From NCBI GenBank assembly GCA_947372535.1, contig CANBUA010000110.1:1-13806 (forward strand): a stretch of 13,806 nt of DNA, written 5' to 3'. Numbering within the stretch: the first letter of the stretch is position 1; every line of letters begins with the position of its first letter. The translations under genes and the position numbers were made by a program. Positions 1-8,494 of this stretch are shown piece by piece. Source of the stretch: Burkholderiales bacterium. Lineage in GTDB: Bacteria > Pseudomonadota > Gammaproteobacteria > Burkholderiales > Burkholderiaceae. Below the pieces are notes generated by a model. The model was not told the origin of the DNA. It did no database searches and saw only the letters and a list, made by a program, of their open reading frames with translations.

Positions 1-2111
1 ACGTGGAAGCGCCAGGATTCGATGCCCTCGTTCCAGCTGGACCAGACGAAGGCCATGTCTGGGCGGCCTTGCTCGTCGGTCTTGCGGGCGCTGACGAAGT
101 AGCCTTCTTCATGGCCTGAATTGCCCTGGCCTGCGCAGTAGCCCCAATCCAGGGCCGGCAGGTCTTGCTTGACCATCGCCATGCCACTCGCATCCGTGGC
201 GCCCTTCCACACCGGCTTGCCGCGGCAATCGGAGATCTGGACCTGTGCGCCACCCACCGGCTTGGCCTTGTCCAGCGTGGTCACCCACACACCAGAGTTG
301 AGCGCGCCCCATTTGAAATGCACGCCCAGGTTGGTGACCAGCACGCTGGTGCGCACATACATGGGGGCCTGCCGATCCAGCAAGGCCAGGCCCAGACGCT
401 GCGATTCGATCTCCACCACATGAAAGCCCGCTTGCGGCATGGGGATGCCGATCACCTCGAAGGGATGCGGATCGGTCCTGGCTTGGGTGGGCAGGCTCAG
501 CTTGCGCGCCGTGTTTTCTGCATTCAACAAGCTGACAGTGCGGGTCTGGACCAGCTTGGCATCATCCTCGTTCTCATCCGATTCGGCGCTGTCCTCATCA
601 TCGCCATGGCGCTTGACTGGGCGCGCCGCCTTGGGCTTTTTCACCGGCGCAGGCAGCTTGATGTTCAACTCGGCCTGAACCTCTTCGCGCGGCAAACGGG
701 CTTCGTCATAGCGCTTGACCTTGGCCAGCCAATCGATGATGGCGGCATCGTCGCTCAACTTGAGGTCACGCACCGCGCTGCCTGCCGTGGTCGCCGGGTT
801 GTAGCCCTTGATGGCCAGGTCGCCTTCGACGTGGCGCACGGTCACCGGCAAGGTGGGCTCGGCATTGAGCTCCAGGATGCCGAAAGTGGCCCGCGGGAAC
901 TTGGCCAGTGGCGGCGCATCGCTGGTGCGTGTCTTGAGTGGGAAGGCGCTGGCATTGCTCAGACGCCGGCCCGAGTCGTCACGCAGATCGGCAGGCATCT
1001 CGATGCTGATGGCTGCGTTCTCCGGGAATGGCCCGTTGAAAACCACCGCGCTGACGGCGCTCTCGGACGGGTCGATCTTGACCTCGCCCTTGTTGCGGCT
1101 GAAAAAATACAGCCACTTGCGCAAGCCGCCGCTCTCCACCTCGACCAGGCGCTCATTGGTGTCGCCCCGGCCTTGTTCAACCTGGGGGGTGCGCTCACCA
1201 TCCGGCGTCTTGAGCACGATGCGTTGGGCCAGCTTGCGCGGCACGGGCGATGAAAACTCGATGCGCAGCGGCCTGATCGGCAGGCAATTGGCCCGTGCAT
1301 TGGAACGCTCGCAGGTGAAGCTCGCCGCAAAAGGTGGCCTGACTTTGTAGCTCAGCTTGCGGTCACTTGAATTGGGCACGCCCGAGGGCGTGGCGATGCC
1401 CTTGGCCCACACCATGGTCACCGTGGCGTCCGGTGGCAAAGGGCGCGCGCAACGAACGGCCACCACGCGCGCCTGCTGCGCAACCAGGCCCACGGCCTTG
1501 ATGATGTCGGTGCGCACTTGGCCGGTGACCACCGCGACGGGCAGCCGCTCGGCCACACCGCTGGCTTCACAGTAAGCGTTCTTCTCGATGCTCGCCTGGG
1601 TGGCCGCGCCGTTGAGCAGCAGGGCAAAGACCTGCTCTTCCTCGATCTTGTTGTACTCGCCGGGTGATGGGTAGGCGCGCACCACGGCAGGGCCGCCGGT
1701 GCTGAACTCGTATTGCACCTTGCCTGTGACCGCCTCGCCCTTGACCGATTTCACACCGGCCTTGAGTTGCAGGCCACAGCGCGTACCGGCCGGCACGTCC
1801 TGCGTGAAATCGTAGACCCAGGTCTTGTCATCGACCCAGCGGCCCGTGCCGCCCAAGGCTTGTCCACCCTGGCAATTCACCTCGAAAGGCGCGGGCAAGC
1901 GCGGATCACCCAAAGGCACCATCGAATCTGAAAAAGTGGCGCGCGCCTGGCGCACACGGGCGATCTCGCCCTGCGGTGTGAGCGTCTCTACGGTCACGGC
2001 CACCGCGCTGGTGAGCATGGCTGTGCCCACCACGGCGGCGAGCAGCCCCGCCAGCGAGCCCAGCAACGATTTCCCCGATTCAGCCCGCCTCAAGCGCCTG
2101 TTCATGTGCAT
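1..2111 (-). CDS. Bacterial alpha-2-macroglobulin family protein, N-terminal part (cut by left edge)
   Basis: The frame is open from ATG 2111 to the left edge, giving 703 complete codons without a stop. GGGGGA about 6 bases upstream supports this start. Residues 1-38 form a signal peptide (arginine-rich n-region, hydrophobic core, AVA before the predicted cut). There is no lipobox, so it is probably periplasmic and soluble rather than a lipoprotein like E. coli YfhM. Beta-rich Ig/MG-like domains follow, including IEFSSPVPRKLAQRIVLKTP. An MG2-like region lies near residues 570-650 (motifs VRTSVLVTNLG and WVTTLDKAKPVGGAQVQISD). A charged linker sits near 480-518. Bacterial members are thought to trap foreign proteases in the periplasm, some through a CxEQ thioester and often with PbpC. 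The thioester region and bait domain would lie left of the window, so trapping ability cannot be judged. The gene follows the kinase by 47 bases and is probably in its operon. The family call is confident; the role is inferred. Confidence 0.88.
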   Translation of the reverse strand, partial: MHMNRRLRRAESGKSLLGSLAGLLAAVVGTAMLTSAVAVTVETLTPQGEIARVRQARATFSDSMVPLGDPRLPAPFEVNCQGGQALGGTGRWVDDKTWVYDFTQDVPAGTRCGLQLKAGVKSVKGEAVTGKVQYEFSTGGPAVVRAYPSPGEYNKIEEEQVFALLLNGAATQASIEKNAYCEASGVAERLPVAVVTGQVRTDIIKAVGLVAQQARVVAVRCARPLPPDATVTMVWAKGIATPSGVPNSSDRKLSYKVRPPFAASFTCERSNARANCLPIRPLRIEFSSPVPRKLAQRIVLKTPDGERTPQVEQGRGDTNERLVEVESGGLRKWLYFFSRNKGEVKIDPSESAVSAVVFNGPFPENAAISIEMPADLRDDSGRRLSNASAFPLKTRTSDAPPLAKFPRATFGILELNAEPTLPVTVRHVEGDLAIKGYNPATTAGSAVRDLKLSDDAAIIDWLAKVKRYDEARLPREEVQAELNIKLPAPVKKPKAARPVKRHGDDEDSAESDENEDDAKLVQTRTVSLLNAENTARKLSLPTQARTDPHPFEVIGIPMPQAGFHVVEIESQRLGLALLDRQAPMYVRTSVLVTNLGVHFKWGALNSGVWVTTLDKAKPVGGAQVQISDCRGKPVWKGATDASGMAMVKQDLPALDWGYCAGQGNSGHEEGYFVSARKTDEQGRPDMAFVWSSWNEGIESWRFH

Positions 2112-2158
2112 GTTTTTCCCCCGATGTCTTTCTGTCCGACGATGATGAGTGGCCGCGA

Positions 2159-4264
2159 CTACAGGCTGCTCAGGGTCAGCACGAAGCTCACCCCATCCGA
2201 TTCATTGAAGGCGTCGATGGTGCCACCCATCTTGGCCATGTAGGTGCGCGCCACGAACAGCCCTTGTCCGCGATGGGCCTTGGCCTCATCGCCGCTGTCC
2301 GGGCCGTCCGGGCCTTGCGAAAAGCCGTATTCGAAAATCTTGCCGATCAACTCAGCAGGAATCAGCGGTCCCTGGTTGTGGATGCGGACCTCCACCGTGG
2401 CGGCCTGGCGCAGCAATTGAATGCGGATGGCGCTGCCGGCCAGGCGATGGCGCTGCGCGTTGCTCAGCACGTGCGTGACCACGTCTTCCAGCGAGTATTC
2501 ATCAGCCTTGACCAGCACCGGCTCACCCACCCCATCGAACACCACATTTGGGATGCCGGCATGCACGGCGTTGTCGGCCACATGGCTGAGGAAAGCCTGG
2601 ATGTCCAGGCTGCTCACTTGCAGGCTGGCCGACTGGATGGCTTCGCTCGGCGAGGCCGTGCCGTACAGCACGCGGACGGCCTGCTGCATGCGGTTGATGT
2701 ACCTCAGGCTGGGGTCGTCCTCGTGGCCATGCAGGGCCAGCAGGGATTGCAGTGGCGACATGATCTCGTGCCCCACCGCCTGCCACATGTCTTTTTCCTG
2801 AGCAGCGCGGATCTGCTCGCGTTTGACATCCTCGTTGATGCGCTGCATGAGGTCGGACAACACCCCCGCCAACAGGCCCAGCTCGTCACCGCCCCGCAGG
2901 TCATTCAAATCCAGCTGGATCAGGCCCTCAGAGGCATCGACCGACTTCTTGACCGAGGCCGCCCGCCGGGTCAGCACCGTGATGCGGCGGATGATGCGCA
3001 CCTCAATGGCCAGCCAGGTCAACATGATGGCCGCCAGCATGGCCGCCACAAACCAGGACAGGCGCATGGCGACAGCGCCCAGGGTGCGGTTCACCCCGCG
3101 CACATCCCCCGTCACCAACACCTCGAAATCGCCTGCAGGAGTCACGATCACCTCGCGCGCCTGCAAGGGCTGGTCGTAACCCTCAACCGCCAGTCGCCGG
3201 ATGACGTGATCGAGCCAGCGGAAGGACGAGGCCTGGTCGTCGCCACTGCTGGCCACGGTGAACACATCACGCGCGCCGGCCTGCCCCAGGCGACGGATGC
3301 GCAGGGTCTCGCCGACCAGCAATTGCGCACTCAGGTCGGACAACGCGAATGGCCGCACCGCGCCTTCCACCGCGCTGTCGAACAACACCTCCGCCGACCC
3401 CGGTGGCAGCACCTGCACCTGCACGCCCATTTGCGCCAGGTCCTTGGGCGGCCACACCACCGCCGCGCCCTTTTGCCAGACCTCGTCCTTGAGCGCATCA
3501 ACGGGGATGCGCACGGCATAGAACACGCGCCTGCGGCAATCCCTGGCATCGCCTGAAGTGGGCTGATCCGAGGCCAGCCCTGGGTGCTCAGACGCGCAAC
3601 GGGCGTCCTGCCACATCCAGCCTCTGAAGTCCCGGTCCGGCCGGGTAGCGAGCCGGCCTTGCTCGTCCTGCACAAAACCGCTGAGCCGACCATGGATGCC
3701 TTCCCTCCCGGCGACTGGCGACTCCAGCGGTGCGATCCAGCGGTAGACCTGGCCGCGCAGGTTCAACTGGATGCGCACGCGGTGGGCTTTGCCCAGGTCG
3801 CGCTCACCGATCACGTGATCGACGAGGGCGTCGGCGTTCAAATGGCCAATCGCATAGATGAAGGCCCCGGCCATCGGGCTGCTGCCCACGGCCACGCACA
3901 GGCGCGCCTGGTCCGGGTACTGGATCAGGCAGCCCGCCATCTCCGCGGCCTGTTGCGCCTTGGACTTGTCGTCAAAATCAATGGCCGGAAAGGGCAGCAG
4001 CAGAGGGCTCAGGCGGCTGGCATGCGCCCCCGTGGCATCGGGGGGGTTGAGCAACGCCAATTGCCCGGTGGGGTGCTGAAGGCGGGCCGTGATCTGCGCC
4101 ACGTTCTTGTGGAACAGGTCCTGGTAATTGCGATAGCTCAGGCGTTTTTCTTCCTGCAGCATGGTCAGCGCCAAAGCCACCGTGGCAACGGCCAACAGCA
4201 AAAAGGCGCCACGGAAAAAAACGCGCAGGCGAAACGGAATCCGGTTGGGCCACCAGGAGCGCAT
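2159..4264 (-). CDS. Membrane sensor histidine kinase with large extracytoplasmic sensor domain
   Basis: The protein has 701 residues. TM1 spans about 17-36 and TM2 about 402-420, enclosing a sensor region of roughly 365 residues with four cysteines (112, 123, 223, 243) that I cannot assign to a known sensor fold. A HAMP-like linker follows at about 421-482. The dimerisation/phosphoacceptor helix carries H499 in VGHEIMSPLQ, a divergent H-box. The ATPase domain shows an N-box (HVLSNAQRH, N602), a region IGKIFEYGFS near 640 and a G-box HRGQGLFVARTYM near 664-676. The kinase should autophosphorylate on H499 and signal to the regulator encoded just upstream. Its ATG shares one base with the regulator's stop codon (TGATG), so translation is probably coupled. 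The macroglobulin gene follows 47 bases downstream. The stimulus is unknown; the cysteines and the neighbour suggest an envelope signal, which is inference. Confidence 0.92.
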   Translation of the reverse strand: MRSWWPNRIPFRLRVFFRGAFLLLAVATVALALTMLQEEKRLSYRNYQDLFHKNVAQITARLQHPTGQLALLNPPDATGAHASRLSPLLLPFPAIDFDDKSKAQQAAEMAGCLIQYPDQARLCVAVGSSPMAGAFIYAIGHLNADALVDHVIGERDLGKAHRVRIQLNLRGQVYRWIAPLESPVAGREGIHGRLSGFVQDEQGRLATRPDRDFRGWMWQDARCASEHPGLASDQPTSGDARDCRRRVFYAVRIPVDALKDEVWQKGAAVVWPPKDLAQMGVQVQVLPPGSAEVLFDSAVEGAVRPFALSDLSAQLLVGETLRIRRLGQAGARDVFTVASSGDDQASSFRWLDHVIRRLAVEGYDQPLQAREVIVTPAGDFEVLVTGDVRGVNRTLGAVAMRLSWFVAAMLAAIMLTWLAIEVRIIRRITVLTRRAASVKKSVDASEGLIQLDLNDLRGGDELGLLAGVLSDLMQRINEDVKREQIRAAQEKDMWQAVGHEIMSPLQSLLALHGHEDDPSLRYINRMQQAVRVLYGTASPSEAIQSASLQVSSLDIQAFLSHVADNAVHAGIPNVVFDGVGEPVLVKADEYSLEDVVTHVLSNAQRHRLAGSAIRIQLLRQAATVEVRIHNQGPLIPAELIGKIFEYGFSQGPDGPDSGDEAKAHRGQGLFVARTYMAKMGGTIDAFNESDGVSFVLTLSSL

Positions 4265-4959
4265 CAGGTGTCTTCCCAGCGAAAGCCTCGCATGGGCACA
4301 TTCTGGATGCGGTCGAAGGCCGAGTCCAGCTCCTTGAAAGCCTCGCGAATCGTGCTCACGTGCTTGCGCACGTTGTCGCGGTTGCGGCCGCTCTTGACCA
4401 CCAGGAAGAGATCGTCATAGGACACCACCTCGCCACGGCGCTGGTAGAGCGCATCGAGGATGCGCTGTGCCGTCAGCGGCAGGTTCACGCGCTGGCCGCG
4501 CCACATGGGCGAGTGCTGGCGCAGTGGGTCCAAGGACAATTCGCTGGCCACCGCCGTGGTGGCCACCGGCACCTGCGCCCTGCCTTTGACGGCCCGCAGC
4601 ATCTCCAGCAGCGTGTCGATGAAATCGCTCTCGCTGAAGGCGCTTTTTTGCAGGTAGTCCCAGGCGTCCAGCGCCTTCATGATGCTGCGGTAGACCTCGC
4701 CCGGCATGCCGGAGACCACCAGCACCGGCGTGCTGCCGCGCTTGTTGATGGCGTTGATGATGGCCACGCCGGCGTTGCGCTCACGGCCCAGCTCAATGTC
4801 CAGCACGACCAGGTCGTAGGCCTCACGGGCGATGGCGGCCTCGGCCTCATCACGCGAGAACCATTGGTCCACCTGGATGCCCGGTTGGGCCGATTCGATC
4901 CAGCCCCTGAGCTGCCTGCTCGTGGGTCCATCGTCTTCGATGACCGCCACCTTCACCAT
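4264..4959 (-). CDS. OmpR-family response regulator
   Basis: The protein has 231 residues. The receiver domain has the acidic pocket E8-D9-D10, phosphoacceptor D54 (VVLDIEL), S83 (VVSGMP) and K105 (LQKS). These are the residues needed for phosphorylation and conformational switching. After a linker, residues about 140-231 form a winged-helix DNA-binding domain with LPLTAQRILDAL, GRNRDNVRKHVSTIREAF and a final MRGFRW, typical of the Trans_reg_C group. It should be the cytoplasmic partner of the overlapping kinase. Its start is supported by AGGAGATC upstream of ATG 4959. It heads the minus-strand operon and is divergent from the SPFH gene, so it may bind the shared intergenic region and control both directions; that last point is inference. 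Confidence 0.93.
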   Translation of the reverse strand: MVKVAVIEDDGPTSRQLRGWIESAQPGIQVDQWFSRDEAEAAIAREAYDLVVLDIELGRERNAGVAIINAINKRGSTPVLVVSGMPGEVYRSIMKALDAWDYLQKSAFSESDFIDTLLEMLRAVKGRAQVPVATTAVASELSLDPLRQHSPMWRGQRVNLPLTAQRILDALYQRRGEVVSYDDLFLVVKSGRNRDNVRKHVSTIREAFKELDSAFDRIQNVPMRGFRWEDT

Positions 4960-5186
4960 CGTTGATCTCCTGCGGGCAACCGGCTGCGCCCGACCGTGCC
5001 GATTATCGACCGGCCCAGCAGCCAGCGGTGTGAAGGTTTCCTCCGCAGCCGGAGCGAAGTCGCCCGCCGTACGCGTTGCCCGCTCCGGGGCTGGGCTCGA
5101 ACAATGGATCCCATGGCGACGACACGACCCAAGTCGCCCCGGCTCAGCGCCTCACCACGGTCGATTCAACCTCGAAGCACCCCCTC
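4960..5186. promoter_or_regulatory. Divergent intergenic region between response regulator and SPFH genes
   Basis: These 227 bases separate two divergent operons and must hold the promoter for the regulator-kinase pair and probably that for the SPFH gene. On the minus strand GATAAT (5007-5002) could be a -10 hexamer about 43 bases upstream of the regulator ATG, but no good -35 lies at the right distance. I found no convincing operator repeat and no clear plus-strand promoter. The regulatory role follows from gene layout rather than recognised sites. Confidence 0.4.
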
Positions 5187-6464
5187 ATGTCCACCCGCCT
5201 CACCACCATCGCCACCGCCCTGCGCACTGCCTTTGCCGGGGCTGCTGCCTGGCTGGGCCAGACCACCCTCACCACCGGCCGCCTGGCCGCCAAGGGCTTG
5301 ATGCAGACCCGCACCTGGCTGCTGTTGGCCGGCACCGTGGGCGCCATCGGGTATGGCCTGTGGACGCACCCACCCGTACAGACCGTCGGCCGTGGCGAAC
5401 TGCTGGTGCGCAGCAACCTGCTGACCGGTCACATCGACCAGTTCCGCGAAGGCGGCCTGCTGGTGCTGCCCGGCATGCACCAGGTGCGCCGCTTCGTCGT
5501 GCGGGACCAGGTCTACCGCCCCGAGCAAAGCAGCAAGGCCAACGGCGAGGCGCCCTTTCAATCGGTCGAGGGCCTGTCCATCGGCGTGGACCTGACCGTG
5601 CGCTACGCCATCGACCCCCAACGCGTGGCCGCCCTGTCCAAAGACCTGCCCGACAACATCGCCAGTGAGGTCGTGCAGCCCGCCGTGCAAGGCGTGATCT
5701 ACAAGCTGCTGGCCCGCTACACCGTGCGCGAGATCTTCTCCAGCAAGCGCGACGAGATCCAGAAGGCCATCGAAGGCGAGCTCAAACCGAAGCTGGCGGC
5801 CGATGGCATCGTGCTGCGCCAGGTGCAGATGGGCAAGGTGGACCTGCCCCAGGACTACCGCAACGGCATGGACCGCCTGCTGGCCGAGGAGCTGGAGAGC
5901 GAGAAGATGCGCTACACGCTTGAGCTCAAGGACAAACGCGTCAAGGAGACCGCCCTGGATGGCGAGGCTGAGAAAGTGCGCCGCGAAAAAGCCGCCGAAG
6001 CCGCTGGCCAGGAACAGGTGATCGCTGCCCGCGCACAGGAAGAAGCCATGAAGCACGTGCTGCCCTTCAAGCAAAAGCAGATCGAGCAGCGCCAACTCGA
6101 AGCCGAGGCCGACAAAGTAGCCCGTGTGCGTGTGGCCGAAGGCTCGGCCCAAGCCCGCCGCATTGAAGCCTCCGGTGAGGCCGACTCCCGCCAGAAGCTG
6201 GCCGATGCCGAGGTCTACCGCCTGGAGCGCATCGGCAAGGTCAACGGCGAGCAGATGGAGCGCGAGGGCGTGCTCATCACCCGTCACCCCCTGCTGATCC
6301 AGAAGGCCCTGGCCGACAAGCTGTCCGACAAGGTGCAGGTCATCATCGCGCCGCCACCTGCCGATGGTGGTTTCATCGGCTCGACCCTGCTGGGCAGCAA
6401 GGGCGCGCAAGTGGCCGCCACCACGGCCTCCGACGACCAAAGCCATGCCCAAAGAGCGCAATGA
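5187..6464 (+). CDS. SPFH/band 7 (prohibitin-like) membrane protein
   Basis: The protein has 425 residues from ATG 5187. The frame stays open upstream to a TTG at 5076, but that stretch is not conserved-looking; the ribosome site before 5187 is weak, so the start is slightly uncertain. A hydrophobic anchor lies at about 43-60 (RTWLLLAGTVGAIGYGLW). A band 7 domain follows at about 65-235 (LLVLPGMHQVRRF, IGVDLTVRYAID, IVLRQVQMGKVDLP). A long charged coiled coil spans about 232-360, rich in Ala, Glu and Lys, then a helix with ITRHPLLIQKALADKLSDKV and a Gly-rich tail. SPFH proteins oligomerise on membranes and organise microdomains or shield proteases. Here most of the protein should face the periplasm if the N-terminus is cytoplasmic. 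It overlaps the next gene by 4 bases, which suggests they work together. The family call is firm; the specific role is unknown. Confidence 0.9.
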   Translation: MSTRLTTIATALRTAFAGAAAWLGQTTLTTGRLAAKGLMQTRTWLLLAGTVGAIGYGLWTHPPVQTVGRGELLVRSNLLTGHIDQFREGGLLVLPGMHQVRRFVVRDQVYRPEQSSKANGEAPFQSVEGLSIGVDLTVRYAIDPQRVAALSKDLPDNIASEVVQPAVQGVIYKLLARYTVREIFSSKRDEIQKAIEGELKPKLAADGIVLRQVQMGKVDLPQDYRNGMDRLLAEELESEKMRYTLELKDKRVKETALDGEAEKVRREKAAEAAGQEQVIAARAQEEAMKHVLPFKQKQIEQRQLEAEADKVARVRVAEGSAQARRIEASGEADSRQKLADAEVYRLERIGKVNGEQMEREGVLITRHPLLIQKALADKLSDKVQVIIAPPPADGGFIGSTLLGSKGAQVAATTASDDQSHAQRAQ

Positions 6465-7873
6465 TGGCTGTCGCTGCCACCCTCGCCGTCCTGGCCATCG
6501 TCACGCAGAACCAGGCCTCGCTGCGCGCCGCACCGCGCGACTCGGCCGCCCAGCAGGCGGTGCTATGGCAAGGCGATGCCCTGGAGATCCGTGGCCAGCG
6601 CATGGACTACCTCCAGGTCTACGACCACCGCCGCGAACGCGCCGGCTACATCAAGACTTCGCAAGTGCGCACCACGGCTTTGAGCCCGCTCGACGCGCCG
6701 GAGTTGCTCTCGGTGGTGCGCTTTCTCAGGGACACCGCGGGCGCCGAAGCCCTGGGCATCAGCTATGCCGCCGCCTACCTGCGCGCCGTGCCGGCCCAAG
6801 CCATGAGCCCCGAGGCCTTCGATGCCATCGGCACCATGGCAGACCGGCTGGCCCGGCGTGCCTCGCCGCCCCTGGCCAAGGGCAATGAAACGACCTTGTC
6901 GGCCCACTTGGAAGCCGTGGCCCAGCACGGCGTGGCCATGAAGACGTTCGAGCGCGAAGGCGGCATGCAAATCTGCTACGAAGGAGAGATGTTCCGCCGC
7001 CTGCTGGCCATGCCCTCGGCCGATGCCGACCAGCGCGCCCGTGCCGCCCTGGGGTTGACGCGCCACGAGTGCGCCAACCCGGACCTGGCGCCCCAGGCCC
7101 GCTTGGCGCTGGACCAGTGGCGCGCTGAGGTGCTCGATCAGGTGCCGGCCAACGGCGTGACGGCCACGCTGAACAACCGGGTTCACCTGCGCCGATCGGG
7201 TGTGTGGGCCGCGCTCGCCTTTGCGCAGGCTCGTCAAGCGCAGGGCCCGTTGTCGCAGGCCACCGCGCAACGCGCCTTGCAGGCACTGGCCGCTGTCAAC
7301 AAGGCCGAGCTAACCGATGACGACCAGGTCGAGTACAACAACACCGCCGTGCGGGTTGGTGCCGTGCGTTGGGCGGCCGAGCCAGCGGTGGTCAGCCCGG
7401 GCAAGCTCAGCATCGCAACCTCAGCCGGCGCGCCTGGCGAGACCTGTGTCACGCTGCAAAACAGCCAAGCGGCACCCTTGGCCAAGCGCTGCACCTACGG
7501 CCTGGTCTGGACGGCATCGGCCCGCAGCAATGCCTCGGGCAACGCCCTGGCCCTGGCCGTGCAACCCCTGGCCACCTGGCGCGAGCTGTGGGTATTTCGT
7601 CAAACCGCGCAAGGCTGGGTCATCGACGTGATGCCACCGGCCACCAGCTCACCAGCGTTGGGTTACCTGGAATTTGCCGGCTGGGTGCCGGGCACGAACC
7701 AGCTGCTGGTGGCGCGCGAAGCCCGCATGGAGGGCCGCTTCGTGCATCGCTTCGAAGTGCTGCGCCTTGACACGCTGAGCGCTGACAAGCAGGCCAGCTC
7801 GCCGGATTTGCTGCAAGCTTTCAGTCGTTGGCAGGACCCAGCCTGGAAGCGCGGCACCGTGGCGCTGCGCTAG
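6461..7873 (+). CDS. Uncharacterised exported protein with SH3-like segment, partner of SPFH gene
   Basis: The protein has 470 residues. The ATG at 6461 overlaps the SPFH stop (ATGA); a second ATG at 6464 is an alternative start. The N-terminus is hydrophobic (AVAATLAVLAIVTQ), either a signal peptide or a single anchor, although its n-region lacks positive charge. Residues about 33-70 (LEIRGQRMDYLQVYDHR, RAGYIKTSQV) resemble a bacterial SH3 domain. The middle is mostly helical. The C-terminal third is beta-rich with many tryptophans (WRELWVFRQTAQGWVIDV, YLEFAGWVPGTNQLLVARE), possibly propeller-like. Four cysteines occur (MQICYEG, RHECANP, GETCVTL, AKRCTYG), enough for two disulfides in the periplasm. 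I do not recognise a named family. The overlap with the SPFH gene suggests a complex or a shared envelope role; that is inference. Confidence 0.75.
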   Translation: MMAVAATLAVLAIVTQNQASLRAAPRDSAAQQAVLWQGDALEIRGQRMDYLQVYDHRRERAGYIKTSQVRTTALSPLDAPELLSVVRFLRDTAGAEALGISYAAAYLRAVPAQAMSPEAFDAIGTMADRLARRASPPLAKGNETTLSAHLEAVAQHGVAMKTFEREGGMQICYEGEMFRRLLAMPSADADQRARAALGLTRHECANPDLAPQARLALDQWRAEVLDQVPANGVTATLNNRVHLRRSGVWAALAFAQARQAQGPLSQATAQRALQALAAVNKAELTDDDQVEYNNTAVRVGAVRWAAEPAVVSPGKLSIATSAGAPGETCVTLQNSQAAPLAKRCTYGLVWTASARSNASGNALALAVQPLATWRELWVFRQTAQGWVIDVMPPATSSPALGYLEFAGWVPGTNQLLVAREARMEGRFVHRFEVLRLDTLSADKQASSPDLLQAFSRWQDPAWKRGTVALR

Positions 7874-7900
7874 GCCCAGCCTCTGGTGCTTTGTTGGGGT

Positions 7901-8494
7901 TCAAGGCACCTGAGCAGCGCCCAGGCGGCTTTCCAAGCCTTCACGCACGCTGGGCCAGTCCAGGTCCGTGGCGGCAAACAGCACGGTGTCACGGACATGC
8001 CCCGTCCAGATCCTTCGCTCGCGGCGCAGCACCCCTTCACGCACGGCACCCAGCTTGGCGATGGCCGCCTGGCTGCGCAGATTGCGCAGGTCGGTGAGCA
8101 GCTCCACCCGACGCGCGCCGCTGTCGAATGCGTGCTGCAGCATGAGCAGCTTGGCCTCGGGGTTCACATGCCCCGAGCGCACATCCGGCCTCAGGAAAGT
8201 GGCGCCGATCTCGACCGTTTGCTTCTCTGCCTTGATGTTGAGGAAGCTGCTGGTGCCCACGATCTCGCCGCTGGCCTTATCACGGATCGCATAGGCGATC
8301 CACTGGCCAGCTGCCACGGCCGCATTGAGCTTGGTCCACCATGCCTCGAAGTGCTCGCCCTGCCCGCTCATGGCGAACAAGTCCCAGGCCGGTGCATCGC
8401 AGTCCAGGGCCTTGCCGACATCGGCTTTGAGGGCCTCTTCGTAAGGCTCCAGCCTGATGAAGCGGCCTTGCATTGGGGTTTTTTCTATGTTCAT
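7901..8494 (-). CDS. GNAT-family N-acetyltransferase (RimJ/RimL-like)
   Basis: The protein has 197 residues from ATG 8494, chosen because GGGAGG lies 6 to 7 bases upstream. The frame extends to 8545, but that extension has no comparable ribosome site. The fold starts with MQGRFIRLEPYEEAL, typical of the Acetyltransf_3 group. The acetyl-CoA binding part is followed by the characteristic segment LRNLRSQAAIAKLGAVREG, where Asn and Arg-Ser precede the helix and the KLGA turn. Such enzymes transfer acetyl from acetyl-CoA to amino groups of proteins or small molecules; the substrate cannot be read from sequence. It converges with the exported-protein gene (27 bases between the stops) and lies 304 bases downstream of the SDR gene, so it is probably transcribed from its own promoter. 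Confidence 0.88.
   Translation of the reverse strand: MNIEKTPMQGRFIRLEPYEEALKADVGKALDCDAPAWDLFAMSGQGEHFEAWWTKLNAAVAAGQWIAYAIRDKASGEIVGTSSFLNIKAEKQTVEIGATFLRPDVRSGHVNPEAKLLMLQHAFDSGARRVELLTDLRNLRSQAAIAKLGAVREGVLRRERRIWTGHVRDTVLFAATDLDWPSVREGLESRLGAAQVP

Noticed and set aside
165..1253. Long plus-strand open frame of 362 codons
   Set aside because: It is antisense to the macroglobulin frame, which has a signal peptide, a ribosome site and recognisable domains; the plus-strand product is rich in His, Arg and Gly typical of a shadow frame in GC-rich DNA.
2264..3556. Plus-strand open frame of 430 codons
   Set aside because: It lies opposite the histidine kinase and its product has no motif and a His/Gln/Ala-rich shadow composition.
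5057..5139. Direct repeat AAGTCGCCC at 5057-5065 and 5131-5139 as an operator pair
   Set aside because: The repeat is only 9 bases, 74 bases apart and GC-rich, so chance is a sufficient explanation.
5076..5186. N-terminal extension of the SPFH protein from TTG 5076
   Set aside because: The extra 37 residues are of low complexity, begin with a rare start codon and have no clear ribosome site; the ATG at 5187 gives the usual layout of short cytoplasmic part then anchor.
5166..6461. Minus-strand open frame of 431 codons
   Set aside because: It is the antisense shadow of the SPFH gene; the repeated leucine/glycine-rich product mirrors the coiled-coil codons of the real gene.
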